Below are positions 1 to 8,382 of a DNA stretch of 64,000 bases, one piece after another. The position numbers and the translations under genes are program-made. The DNA is taken from the NCBI GenBank assembly GCA_963786765.1, contig CAWBAJ010000012.1, positions 124,001 to 188,000 of the forward strand, written 5' to 3'. Source of the DNA: DATKNA01 sp963786765. Lineage in GTDB: Bacteria; Actinomycetota; Actinomycetes; Actinomycetales; Kineosporiaceae. Below the pieces are notes generated by a model, which saw nothing but the letters and a program-made list of their open reading frames with translations, did no database searches and was not told where the DNA came from. Within the stretch, counting starts at the first letter, position 1. Every line of letters starts with the position of its first letter.

Positions 1-889
1 CGACGACGAGCCCGCGGACCCCGGCCCGCGCGCACTGGTGCACCACGTCGAGGACGGCGTCCGCGGGCACGGCGATGACCGCGAGGTCCAGCGGGGGGCC
101 GGCGTCGCGGGGCAGGTCGGCGATCGAGCGGACGGCGGGCACCCCGAGCACGGCGTCGGCCTCCGGATGCACCACGTGCACCGGCCCGGCGTAATCCGCG
201 GCGAGCAGGTCGCGCAGCAACCGGTGGCCGACCGTGCCGGGCCGGCGACTCGCGCCCACGAGCACGACTGATCGCGGCGCCACCAGGGCGGCGACGCTGC
301 GGAACTCGGCGCGGTGCTCGCGGCTCTCCATCACGGCCCGGGACCGCTCGGTGGGGTCGATGTCGAAGGACAGCGAGACGACCCCGTCCTCGAAGTCGTG
401 CCGCACCTCGTAGCCGGCGTCCCGGAACACGCCGAGCATGCGGCGGTTCTGCGGCAGCACCTCGGCGACGAACCGGTGCACGCCGTGCTCCCGGGCGGCG
501 GCGGCGAGGTGCTCGAGCAGCACCGAGCCGAGCCCCCGGCCCTGGTGGGCGTCGGAGACGTTGAAGGCCACTTCGGCCGTGTGCGGCTCGATCCGATCGA
601 ACCTGCCGACGGCGACGATGTCGTCGCCGACCGTCGCGACGAGCGCGACGCGGTTCACGTGGTCGACGGTGGTGAACCGCGCGAGGTCGGCGTCCGAGAG
701 CCGGGGCATCGGGGCGAAGAAGCGCAGGTACGTCGACTCCGGCGACTGCCGCACGTGGAACGCCTGCAGCGCGGCGGCGTCCTGCGGGGTGATCGGCCGC
801 AGGTGCGCGGTGCTCCCGTCGGCGAGAACGACGTCCGCCTCCCAGTGCGCGGGGTAACCCGGCCCTGGAGTCGGCGGCTCGGTCGACAC
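1..889 (-). CDS. Pat-type protein acetyltransferase: GNAT plus CoA-binding domain (partial)
   Basis: The start is a GTG at 889 and the frame stays open to the window edge, giving 296 N-terminal residues. Residues about 20-180 form a GNAT acetyltransferase with the acetyl-CoA loop QGRGLG near 116-121. From about 203 a Rossmann-like CoA-binding domain begins (VVLVGASRRPGTVG), as in ADP-forming acyl-CoA synthetases. A GNAT domain placed before the synthetase-like part is the order reported for Streptomyces lividans PatA; enterobacterial Pat has the reverse order. Such enzymes acetylate a lysine of acyl-CoA synthetases and switch them off. It is divergent from an acyl-CoA synthetase at 1039, a plausible substrate (inference). 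The C-terminal part lies outside the window. Confidence 0.85.
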   Translation of the reverse strand, partial: MSTEPPTPGPGYPAHWEADVVLADGSTAHLRPITPQDAAALQAFHVRQSPESTYLRFFAPMPRLSDADLARFTTVDHVNRVALVATVGDDIVAVGRFDRIEPHTAEVAFNVSDAHQGRGLGSVLLEHLAAAAREHGVHRFVAEVLPQNRRMLGVFRDAGYEVRHDFEDGVVSLSFDIDPTERSRAVMESREHRAEFRSVAALVAPRSVVLVGASRRPGTVGHRLLRDLLAADYAGPVHVVHPEADAVLGVPAVRSIADLPRDAGPPLDLAVIAVPADAVLDVVHQCARAGVRGLVV

Positions 890-946
890 GTCCGGAGCCT
901 AACGCCAGCCCCGCCTCCCCCGGGCCGTCCGCCGGCAGTCCGCCGG

Positions 947-987
947 CCGTCCGTCCTCGAGCCGTCCGTCCTCGAGCCGTCCTCGAG
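947..987. repeat. Short tandem repeat, 15-base unit
   Basis: Two exact copies of CCGTCCGTCCTCGAG (947-961, 962-976) are followed by a partial copy CCGTCCTCGAG (977-987). They lie in the divergent intergenic region between the acetyltransferase and the acyl-CoA synthetase. No function is evident; slippage in GC-rich DNA would explain it. Confidence 0.8.
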
Positions 988-1038
988 CCCGTCGCTGCCC
1001 GTTGCCCGCGAAGAGCGGCGGTGCCAGGGTCAGTCGTC

Positions 1039-2790
1039 ATGAGCCACGTCTCCGCGCCGGGCGCCCCCGCCGCCCGCACCGACGCCTTCCGCTCGGCCCG
1101 GGATCTTCTGCTCGACCTGCGCGAGGACCACGGCACCGCTCGCGCGCGCTTCCGCTGGCCGCGGCCGGAGCGCTTCAACTACGCCCGGGACTGGTTCGAC
1201 GTGGTGGCGGCCGGTCCGTCGGGGGGCCGCGAGGCCCTGGTCGTCCTCGACCACGACGCCGGCGAGCAGCGGCTGACCTTCGCCGAGCTGGCCGGCCGGT
1301 CGCGCCGGCTCGCGGGGTGGCTGGACGCACAGGGGGTCCGGCGTGGGGACCGCGTCCTCGTCATGCTCGGCAACCAGGTGGAGCTGTGGGAGACGGTGCT
1401 CGCCGCGATCCGGCTCGGCGCGGTGGTGATCCCGGCGACGACGCTGCTCGCGGCGGCCGACGTCCGGGACCGGATCGAGCGGGGAAGGGTCCGGCACGTC
1501 GTCGCGCGCTCGGCGGAGTCGGCTCTCTTCGCGGCCGTCCCCGGCGACTGGACCCGGATCGCCGTCGGCGAGGAGGTGGACGGCTGGCTGCCGTACGGCG
1601 ACGCCGAGGGCTTCGACGGCGAGCTCGCCGGCGTCGACACCCGGGGCGACGAGACCCTTCTGCTCTACTTCACGTCGGGCACGACGGCGTCGCCGAAGCT
1701 CGTCGAGCACACCCACGAGTCCTACCCCATCGGCCACCTGTCGACCATGTACTGGATCGGGCTGCGCCCCGGTGACGTGCACCTCAACGTCTCCTCCCCC
1801 GGCTGGGCCAAGCACGCCTGGAGCAACCTGTTCGCGCCCTGGAACGCCGAGGCGACGGTACTGATCGTCAACCAGCCGCGCTTCGACGCGCAGGGGCTGC
1901 TGGCCGCGATGGAGCGCTCCCGCGTCACCACGTTCTGCGCACCGCCGACGGTCTGGCGGATGCTCGTGCAGCAAGACCTCGCGGCGTGGGCGGGGCGGAT
2001 CCCGCTGCGCGAGGTCGTCGCCGCCGGCGAGCCGCTCAACCCGGAGGTCATCGAGCAGGTTCGGCGGGCCTGGGGCCTGGTGGTGCGGGACGGCTTCGGC
2101 CAGACGGAGACGACCGCCCTGGTGGGCAACCCGCCGGGGCAGCGGGTGCTGCCGGGGTCGATGGGCCGGCCGCTGCCCGGTTACGACGTGGTGCTGGTGG
2201 ATCCCGTCGGCGGCGACGTCCGGCCGGACGGCCCCGCGGAGGGCGAGGTCTGCCTGCGGCTCGACCCGCCCGAGCTCGGCCGGCCGCTGGGGCTGATGGT
2301 GGGGTACCGCGACGACGAGGAGCGGACGGCGGACTCGATGCGGGGCGGGGTCTACCACACCGGGGACGTCGCCTCCCGGGACGCCGACGGCTACATCACC
2401 TATGTGGGGCGCGCGGACGACGTGTTCAAGGCGTCCGACTACCGGATCAGCCCCTTCGAGCTCGAGAGCGTGCTCGTGGAGCACCCCGCGGTGGCCGAAG
2501 CGGCGGTGGTCCCGTCGCCGGACCCGCTGCGGCTCGCCGTGCCGAAGGCCGTCGTCGTCCTCGCGGCCGGCTGGGAGCCGACCGCGGAGACGGCGGCCCA
2601 GATCCTGGCGTACGCGCGCGAGCACCTCGCCCCGTACAAGCGGATCAGGCGGCTCGAGTTCGCCGACCTGCCCAAGACCATCTCCGGGAAGATCCGGCGC
2701 GTGGAACTGCGGGCCGACGAGCAGCGCCGCCACCCCGACGGCACGGGCGACCGCGCCGACCGGGAGTTCTGGGAGGACGACCTGCTCTGA
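1039..2790 (+). CDS. AMP-forming acyl-CoA synthetase, medium-chain (ACSM)-like
   Basis: 583 residues, normal for the ANL adenylate-forming family. It activates a carboxylic acid to acyl-AMP and then acyl-CoA. Visible signatures are the P-loop-like YFTSGTTASPK (residues about 210-220), GFGQTETT (about 351-358), the hinge region TGDVASRDADGYITYVGR, and the C-terminal PKTISGK with catalytic Lys551. The N-terminal FNYARDWFD segment resembles medium-chain/xenobiotic ACSM enzymes, so the substrate is probably a medium-chain or aromatic acid; this is an inference. ATG 1039 was preferred to the GTG at 1021 because MSHVS fits the family better; neither has a strong ribosome site. PKTISGK is the motif acetylated by Pat enzymes, and a Pat-like gene is divergent next door. 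Confidence 0.9.
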   Translation: MSHVSAPGAPAARTDAFRSARDLLLDLREDHGTARARFRWPRPERFNYARDWFDVVAAGPSGGREALVVLDHDAGEQRLTFAELAGRSRRLAGWLDAQGVRRGDRVLVMLGNQVELWETVLAAIRLGAVVIPATTLLAAADVRDRIERGRVRHVVARSAESALFAAVPGDWTRIAVGEEVDGWLPYGDAEGFDGELAGVDTRGDETLLLYFTSGTTASPKLVEHTHESYPIGHLSTMYWIGLRPGDVHLNVSSPGWAKHAWSNLFAPWNAEATVLIVNQPRFDAQGLLAAMERSRVTTFCAPPTVWRMLVQQDLAAWAGRIPLREVVAAGEPLNPEVIEQVRRAWGLVVRDGFGQTETTALVGNPPGQRVLPGSMGRPLPGYDVVLVDPVGGDVRPDGPAEGEVCLRLDPPELGRPLGLMVGYRDDEERTADSMRGGVYHTGDVASRDADGYITYVGRADDVFKASDYRISPFELESVLVEHPAVAEAAVVPSPDPLRLAVPKAVVVLAAGWEPTAETAAQILAYAREHLAPYKRIRRLEFADLPKTISGKIRRVELRADEQRRHPDGTGDRADREFWEDDLL

Positions 2791-2859
2791 TCATGCACGT
2801 CGCGCGCGCGTGCCGCCCCGCGCCGGGGTGTGCACGGTGCGCGGCGACGTGCATGATCA
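2788..2859. terminator. Perfect 16-base inverted repeat between convergent genes
   Basis: TGATCATGCACGTCGC (2788-2803) pairs perfectly with 2844-2859 around a 40-base GC-rich spacer. The left arm contains the TGA stop of the acyl-CoA synthetase, and the right arm ends 18 bases before the end of the opposing NlpC/P60 gene. Symmetry and position suggest a bidirectional terminator. There is no T-run, so efficiency is unknown. Confidence 0.6.
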
Positions 2860-2877
2860 GCGCAAGGGAGGAGCGGG

Positions 2878-3457
2878 TCAGACGACCCGCCCGATCTTCC
2901 AGTTGTGGCCGTAGATCCTCTGCTTGCTGCACCACGGCACCGGTGTGCGGCGCGGCCCACATCGTCATGTGCCCGGCCACGATGCCGACGTGGTAGACGT
3001 GGCCCCGGCTGTTGTAGAAGAAGACGAGGTCACCGACCCGCGCAGCGCTACGGGAGACCCGCTTGGTGTGGCGGTACTGGTCGGCGGCGGTGCGCTTGAG
3101 GTACCAGTGCTGCTTCTTGAAGACGTACTGCACATAGCCCGAGCAGTCGAACGCGCGCGGGCCGGCGGCGCCGTACCGGTACGGCCGCCCCTTGAGCGAC
3201 GTGGCCGTCCTCATCTCGAGCTTGACGTTGACCTTGCGCCGGGTGTGCGCCGCGGTGGGAACCGTCCGCAACTTGACGGGGGCGGTCTTCGTGGCGTTGG
3301 TCGTGGCGGTGGTCGGAGCCGGGGCCGCCGTGGCGGCGGTCGCCCCCGGGGCGGCGAGGCCGACGACGGCGGCGCCGAGGAGCAGCGAGCCGGCCGTGCC
3401 GGTCACGGCTGCCTGCTTCAGGGCATGGCGGAGCTGACCGATCTGAAGATCAGACAC
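2878..3457 (-). CDS. Secreted NlpC/P60 family peptidoglycan endopeptidase (one frame break)
   Basis: About 192 residues once one frame break near 2920 is repaired. The N-terminus has a Sec-type signal (hydrophobic AAVTGTAGSLLLGAAVVGLA, then an Ala-rich cleavage region) and an Ala/Thr/Pro linker. The C40 domain follows: catalytic Cys105 in FDCSGYV and His156 in VYHVGI. These enzymes cut stem peptides in the cell wall, in line with Rpf- and Rip-type hydrolases. As read, the frame runs past the domain into unrelated residues; shifting one base gives the expected ending IYGHNWKIGRVV and a stop at 2880-2878. Expression is probably controlled by the c-di-AMP riboswitch directly upstream. Confidence 0.88.
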
Positions 3458-3471
3458 GAGTGTCCTTCCCC

Positions 3472-3640
3472 ATCCGCCTGCGAGGTGAGCTGTCGGGTTC
3501 GGGCTGGAAAGTTGCCCGGCCGGGAAGGACCGGCTTCACCCCGAGGCGGCCGCTGGGCGACACGCCGTAGAGATCGGGTCCCCCGCTCCCGCCGTGGTGG
3601 TCTGGGAACAGCGGCCGCCGGCGGGACTCGGCGTCACGGC
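3472..3640 (-). promoter_or_regulatory. ydaO-type c-di-AMP riboswitch
   Basis: Read on the minus strand, the leader of the NlpC/P60 gene has the conserved blocks of the ydaO (c-di-AMP) class in order: GCCGAGTCCCGCC, CGGGGGACCC, TCGGGGTGAA, then AACCCGACAGCTCACCTCGC and AGGCG, ending about 15 bases before the start codon. In actinobacteria this class typically precedes cell-wall hydrolases such as NlpC/P60 and Rpf proteins and acts as an off-switch at high c-di-AMP. The call rests on recognising the consensus; a covariance-model search was not run. Confidence 0.9.
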
Positions 3641-3842
3641 CCTGTCATCACCCGAACAGGTGACGAAAGACACTCTGCGCGACCGGTCTTCCGGTCACCA
3701 AGTCAATCCGGACATTTGTGACGCAGCTCATATCACCCCTCGACGCATGACACAAGCATCGACACGCCAATGAATTCGGTCACGGCGCCGGCGTCGAGAG
3801 CCCTTGGGCAGCCTTCGGGCGGGTGCTGGCAGAGTCGGCCCC

Positions 3843-4484
3843 ATGGAGTTCGCCGACGTCGTCCGCCTTCGTCGCATGGTGCGCGCCTACCACCCGGGCC
3901 GGCCGGTGCCCGACGCCGTCCTCGACAGGCTGCTGCGGACCGCCGTGCACGCTCCGAGCGCCGGCTTCAGCCAGGGCTGGGACTTCGTGGTGTGCCGGCG
4001 CCCCGAGGACGTCGCCGCGTTCTGGGCGGCGACGACGGATCCGGCGCAGGAGCCCGACGAGTGGCTGCGCGGGCTGCAGAGCGCCCCCGTCCTCGTGGTC
4101 TGCCTCTCGGACCCGGAGCGGTACCTGCGGCGCTACGCCGAGCCTGACAAGGGCTGGGACGAGGACGACCACCAGGCGCGGCTGGCGCACTGGCCGGTGC
4201 CCTACTGGGACGTCGACACCGGCATGGCGGCGATGCTCATGCTGCTCACCGCCGTCGACGCCGGCCTCGGTGCGTGCTTCTTCGGCGTGCCCCCGGAGCG
4301 GCATGCGGACGTCCTCGAGGCGCTCGAGGCACCGGCTGACAGGCGGGTCGTCGGCGTCGTCAGCCTCGGTCACGCGGCGCCCGACCGCCGCTCCCCCTCG
4401 CTGCGCCGGGGCCGCCGGGCGGTCGACGAGGTCGCCCACGACGGGCGCTTCGGCACCCCCTGGCACCTGCGCTCCCGCCCCTGA
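3843..4484 (+). CDS. Nitroreductase family FMN oxidoreductase
   Basis: 213 residues, the usual size for a small nitroreductase-fold flavoprotein. The N-terminus EFADVVRLRRMVRAY is the typical (M)RxYxxxPV FMN-phosphate binding segment, followed by HAPSAGFSQGWDFVV. The later region MLMLLTAVDAGLGACFFG and the VVGVVSLGHAAPD ending match the dimer and FMN contacts. It is expected to be a cytoplasmic NAD(P)H-dependent reductase; the substrate cannot be inferred. ATG 3843 follows CAGAGT by 7 bases, which fits a leaderless transcript better than a Shine-Dalgarno start. It converges on the acyl-CoA dehydrogenase at 4666. Confidence 0.85.
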   Translation: MEFADVVRLRRMVRAYHPGRPVPDAVLDRLLRTAVHAPSAGFSQGWDFVVCRRPEDVAAFWAATTDPAQEPDEWLRGLQSAPVLVVCLSDPERYLRRYAEPDKGWDEDDHQARLAHWPVPYWDVDTGMAAMLMLLTAVDAGLGACFFGVPPERHADVLEALEAPADRRVVGVVSLGHAAPDRRSPSLRRGRRAVDEVAHDGRFGTPWHLRSRP

Positions 4485-4511
4485 CCCCCCTCGGCCCCCT
4501 CCGCCCCCTCC

Positions 4512-4645
4512 GCGACGATCAAGGAAAGGTTTGGGATCAAGGAAAAGTTGGGGATCAAGGACGTGCGGCCGGCGTCTCCGCAGCTGACGCGCCGCTGCTC
4601 GCCGTCCGTGACCACGCAAACACCCAGGTTTTCCTTGATCGTCGC
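4512..4645. repeat. Intergenic repeat GCGACGATCAAGGAAA with tandem sub-copies and inverted partner
   Basis: The gap between two convergent genes holds GCGACGATCAAGGAAA at 4512-4527, followed by near-repeats of GATCAAGGAAAAGTTGGG up to about 4562. The inverse TTTTCCTTGATCGTCGC lies at 4629-4645. The outer arms can pair around a spacer of about 100 bases. The same sequence forms a perfect hairpin at 59901-59967, so this is a dispersed element, probably used as a bidirectional terminator. Confidence 0.75.
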
Positions 4646-4665
4646 AGTCGAGAGGGAGGAGAGCG

Positions 4666-5754
4666 TCACGCCGCGAAGGTCGCCAGGGTGGCCGCCCGGA
4701 CGTCGGCGGTCTGGGCCTGCACCAGCAGGAACAGCGCCTCTCGGGCCTTGCGCTGGCCGGGGGCCGCGGCCGCCATGGCTCCGCCGGCGCCCGCCGTCAC
4801 GAGCGCAGTGCCCGCGTCGACCGCCAGCCGCAGCGCCCGGGCGCGCAGGGCGATCCGCTCCTGGAGCGCCTCGCCCGGCGGCACCGCATCCACGAGGTGA
4901 TAGGCGTGGCTCCGGACGGCGTCCAGCTCGGCGCCGAGGGCGGCAGCAGCGGCGACCGCCGCCGGCTCTCGCCGTCGGACCCCGTGCTCGGCCAGCAGCC
5001 GCAGCGCGGACTCGGCGAGCCCGAACACCGCCGGTGACGTGTTCGCCGTGCCCTGCGCGTCGCGGGCGGCCCAGTCGGCGGCGGGCTGCACCGCGACGAT
5101 GTCGGGCGCAGCCACCCGGTGCCGGTCGAACGTGAGTGGGACGGTGCGCGCCGCAGCGAGCGCGGCCGTCGCCATCGGGTCGCCGGCGCGCAGGGTGGCC
5201 GACGGCCGCGGCTCGACCAGCGCCCACACCACGCGGTCGTCATCGGTCAGGCCGCCGACGAGGGCCGTGTCCGTCAGGCCCCAACCGGTGTACCAGGGCG
5301 CGGTGCCGTCCAGGCGCCAGCCGTCGTCGTCCGGACTGGCCGAGATCACCCGGGTGGGACGCCGGCGGAGGTGGGAGAAGGCGATCCCGGCCCGCCTCCG
5401 CCCGGCGGCGAGGTCGGCGAGGACCGCGGCGTCGGCCTTCTGCGCGGTGAGGAGACCCAGCACGCCCTGATGTTGAGTCTGCACGAACCAGGTGGACAGG
5501 TCGGCGCCCGCCAGGAGCTCCTGGACCCGGCGGGCCACGGGCCCGGGGACGCCGCCGAGCTCCGGCGGCCCCGAGGCCGCGAGGATCCCTGCTGAGGCCA
5601 GCGCGTCGAGGTGCGACGGCGGCACGACGCCCCCGTCGACGTCCGCGGCTGCCGGAGCGAGGAGCGTGTCGGCGAGGTCGCGGGTGCGCAGCACGAGCGG
5701 GTGCTGCTCGACGTCCCGGTCCGGGCCGGCGCCCCGTCCACCGCCGTCGCTCAT
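4666..5754 (-). CDS. Acyl-CoA dehydrogenase family protein
   Basis: 362 residues, slightly short for the family. ADTLLAPAAADVDGG and LDALASAGILAASGPPELGG match the N-terminal helical domain. The middle beta domain is recognisable around WRLDGTAPWYTGWGL, and the Ala-rich C-terminus matches the four-helix FAD/substrate domain. Members oxidise acyl-CoA thioesters or act as flavin monooxygenases; no catalytic Glu can be assigned with confidence, so the substrate is open. ATG 5754 starts MSDGGG. It is divergent from parC with about 120 bases between them. A much longer open frame continues upstream antisense to parC but is only low-stop GC-rich sequence. Confidence 0.75.
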   Translation of the reverse strand: MSDGGGRGAGPDRDVEQHPLVLRTRDLADTLLAPAAADVDGGVVPPSHLDALASAGILAASGPPELGGVPGPVARRVQELLAGADLSTWFVQTQHQGVLGLLTAQKADAAVLADLAAGRRRAGIAFSHLRRRPTRVISASPDDDGWRLDGTAPWYTGWGLTDTALVGGLTDDDRVVWALVEPRPSATLRAGDPMATAALAAARTVPLTFDRHRVAAPDIVAVQPAADWAARDAQGTANTSPAVFGLAESALRLLAEHGVRRREPAAVAAAAALGAELDAVRSHAYHLVDAVPPGEALQERIALRARALRLAVDAGTALVTAGAGGAMAAAAPGQRKAREALFLLVQAQTADVRAATLATFAA

Positions 5755-5877
5755 GCCCCGATCATGCCGCGATCGGCGGGTCCGTGCCCGGTTCGGCGTG
5801 TCGCCGGGGACAATCGGGGTGCGGCGCGCGCCGGGCGTGCCGGATGCCGACTGTCCCCGACGAGGAGCGCACGCCGC

Positions 5878-8362
5878 ATGGCCACGAGCAGGACGCCGCC
5901 GCCGGAGGACTACACCGAGCGCATCGTCGACATCGAGGTCGAGCAGGAGATGCAGGAGGCGTTCCTCGAGTACGCCTACTCCGTCATCTACTCCCGCGCG
6001 CTGCCCGACGCCCGGGACGGGCTCAAGCCCGTGCAGCGCCGGATCCTGTTCCAGATGGCGGAGATGGGCCTGCGGCCCGACCGCGGGCACGTGAAGTCCG
6101 CCCGCGTCGTCGGCGACGTGATGGGCCGGCTGCACCCGCACGGCGATGCCGCGATCTACGACACGCTGGTCCGGCTCGCGCAGGACTTCACGCTGCGGGT
6201 CCCCCTCGTGGACGGGCACGGCAACTTCGGCTCCTTGGACGACGGCCCGGCTGCCGCCCGGTACACCGAGGTCAGGATGGCTCCCCCGGCCCTCGTCATG
6301 ACCGACGGCCTCGACGAGGACACGGTCGACTTCGGCCCCAACTACGACAACAGCTACTCCGAGCCGCTGGTCCTGCCCTCGGCGATCCCGAACCTGCTGG
6401 TCAACGGCGCGAGCGGGATCGCCGTCGGGATGGCGACCAACATGCCGCCGCACAACCTGGTCGAGATCGTCGGGGCGGCACGGCACCTCATCAGCCACCC
6501 CGAGGCCACCCTCGACGACCTCATGCGGTTCGTCCCGGGGCCCGACCTGCCGACCGGCGGGAAGATCATCGGCCTGGAGGGGATCCGGGAGGCGTACGCG
6601 ACGGGACGCGGCAGCTTCCGCACCCGCGCGGCCGCCCGGATCGAGAACGTGACCCCCCGGCGCAAGGGGATCGTCGTCACCGAGCTGCCCTACACGATCG
6701 GGCCGGAGAAGATCCGCGAGAAGGTCAAGGACCTCGTCCAGGCGAAGAAGCTGCAGGGCATCTCCGACCTCACCGACCTGACGGACCGGCAGAACGGTCT
6801 GCGCCTCGTCATCGAGGTGAAGAACGGCTTCAACCCCGAGGCCGTGCTCGAGCAGCTCTACCGGCTGACGCCGATGGAGGAGTCGTTCGGCATCAACAAC
6901 GTGTGCCTGGTGGAGGGGCAGCCGCGCACGCTCGGGTTGAAGGACCTGCTGCAGGTCTACGTCGACCACCGGCTGGACGTCGTCCGGCGCCGTTCCGCCT
7001 ACCGCCGGGGCAAGGCCGCCGACCGCCTGCACCTCGTCGAGGGCCTGCTCGTCGCGATCCTCGACATCGACGAGGTCATCGCGGTCATCCGCGGGAGCGA
7101 CGACACCGGGCAGGCGCGCGAGCGCCTGATCACCGTGTTCGACCTGAGCCAGGTGCAGGCCGAGTACATCCTCGAGATGCCGCTGCGACGGCTGACGAAG
7201 TACAGCAAGCTCGAGCTCGACAAGGAGAAGTCCGAGCTCGAGGAGACGATCGCCGAGCTCACGGCGCTCCTTGAGGACGAGGGCCTGCTGCGCGGCGCCG
7301 TCTCCGACGAGCTCGGCGAGGTCGCCCGCCGGTTCGGGACGCCCCGCCGGACGGTGCTGCTCGAGTCCGCCGGCACGGGAGCTGTCACGAGCAAGGCGGC
7401 GCCGCTCGAGGTGGCCGACGACCCGTGCTTCGTGCTGCTCTCGTCGACGGGCCTGCTCGCCCGGACGACGTCCGCCGAGCCGTTGCCGGTCCCGGACCCC
7501 GCCCGCCGCTCGGCGCACGACGTCGTGGTCACCGCCGTCCGCGCCACCGCCCGCGGGGAGGTCGCCGCCGTCACCAGCCTGGGCCGGATGATCCGCCTGC
7601 CGGTCCTCGACATGCCGGCGCTGCCGCCGACGTCCTCCGCACCCTCGTTGTCGGGTGGGGCCCCGCTCGCCGAGTTCGTCGCCCTCGCGAAGGGCGAGCA
7701 GGTCGTGACGCTCAGCTCGCTCCGCGCCGACTCCGCCGGGCTCGCGGTGGGGACCGCCCAGGGCGTCGTGAAGCGGGTGACCACGGACTATCCGCTGAAC
7801 AAGTCCGAGTGGGAGGTCGTGTCGCTGCGGGACGGCGACAGCGTGGTCGGGGCCGTCGAGCTGCCGCACGAGTCGTGCGATCTCGTCTTCGTGACCAGCG
7901 ACGCGCAGTTGCTGCGCTTCGCGGCCGACCGGGTGCGGCCGCAGGGGCGCTCCGCGGGCGGGATGGCGGGGATCAGCCTGGCGCCCGGTGCCCGGGTCGT
8001 GCACTTCGGCGCTGTCGACCTCACCCTGCCCGACGGCGAGTGGGCCAGCGTGGTCGTCACGGTGGCCGGGGCGAGCGGCGCGCTGCCGGGGATGCAGACC
8101 GGCACGGCCAAGGTGACCCCCTACGCCGAGTACCCGGCGAAGGGTCGCGGGACGGGCGGCGTGCGCTGCCACCGGTTCCTCGAAGGGCGAGGACATCCTC
8201 CTGCTCGCCTGGGCGGGTGCCGCGCCGCCGCTGGCCGCCGGCGCCGCCGGCGTCGCGATCCCGCTGCCCGGCCAGGACTCCCGCCGGGACGGTTCAGGTG
8301 TGCCGCTGCCGGCTCCGGTCACCGCCGTCGGGGGCCGGATCGTGGCGCCCGTTCCCGCCTGA
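5878..8362 (+). CDS. parC: DNA topoisomerase IV subunit A (one frame break)
   Basis: 827 residues after repair. This is the breakage-reunion subunit of a type IIA topoisomerase, acting with ParE to decatenate chromosomes. Catalytic Tyr129 lies in AARYTE. The drug-binding segment HPHGDAAIYD has Ala91 where enterobacterial GyrA has Ser83. The C-terminal beta-pinwheel follows (DIVVT-like blades, RPQGRSAGGMAGI). ATG 5878 has GAGGAG 11 bases upstream. I call parC rather than gyrA because its partner and rpoD lie nearby as in Streptomyces and because gyrA normally sits by dnaA; the paralogue is not visible here. An extra G at about 8182 breaks the frame: repaired, the sequence reads RFLKGEDILLLAW and ends at 8362. 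Confidence 0.9.
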
Positions 8363-8382
8363 GCCCGCAGCGGCCCTCCCGC

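Noticed and set aside
947..987. Start of a CRISPR-like or regulatory direct-repeat array
   Set aside because: There are only two full units of 15 bases with no spacers. It is a simple tandem repeat.
4512..4645. Ends of an insertion sequence
   Set aside because: There is no transposase or room for one between the repeats, and the same element at 59901 is a compact hairpin.
4666..8322. 1218-residue open frame on the minus strand across parC
   Set aside because: Only its last 362 residues are a real protein (acyl-CoA dehydrogenase). The rest is antisense to the strongly conserved parC and has the low-stop, His/Arg/Asp-rich composition of GC-rich shadow frames.
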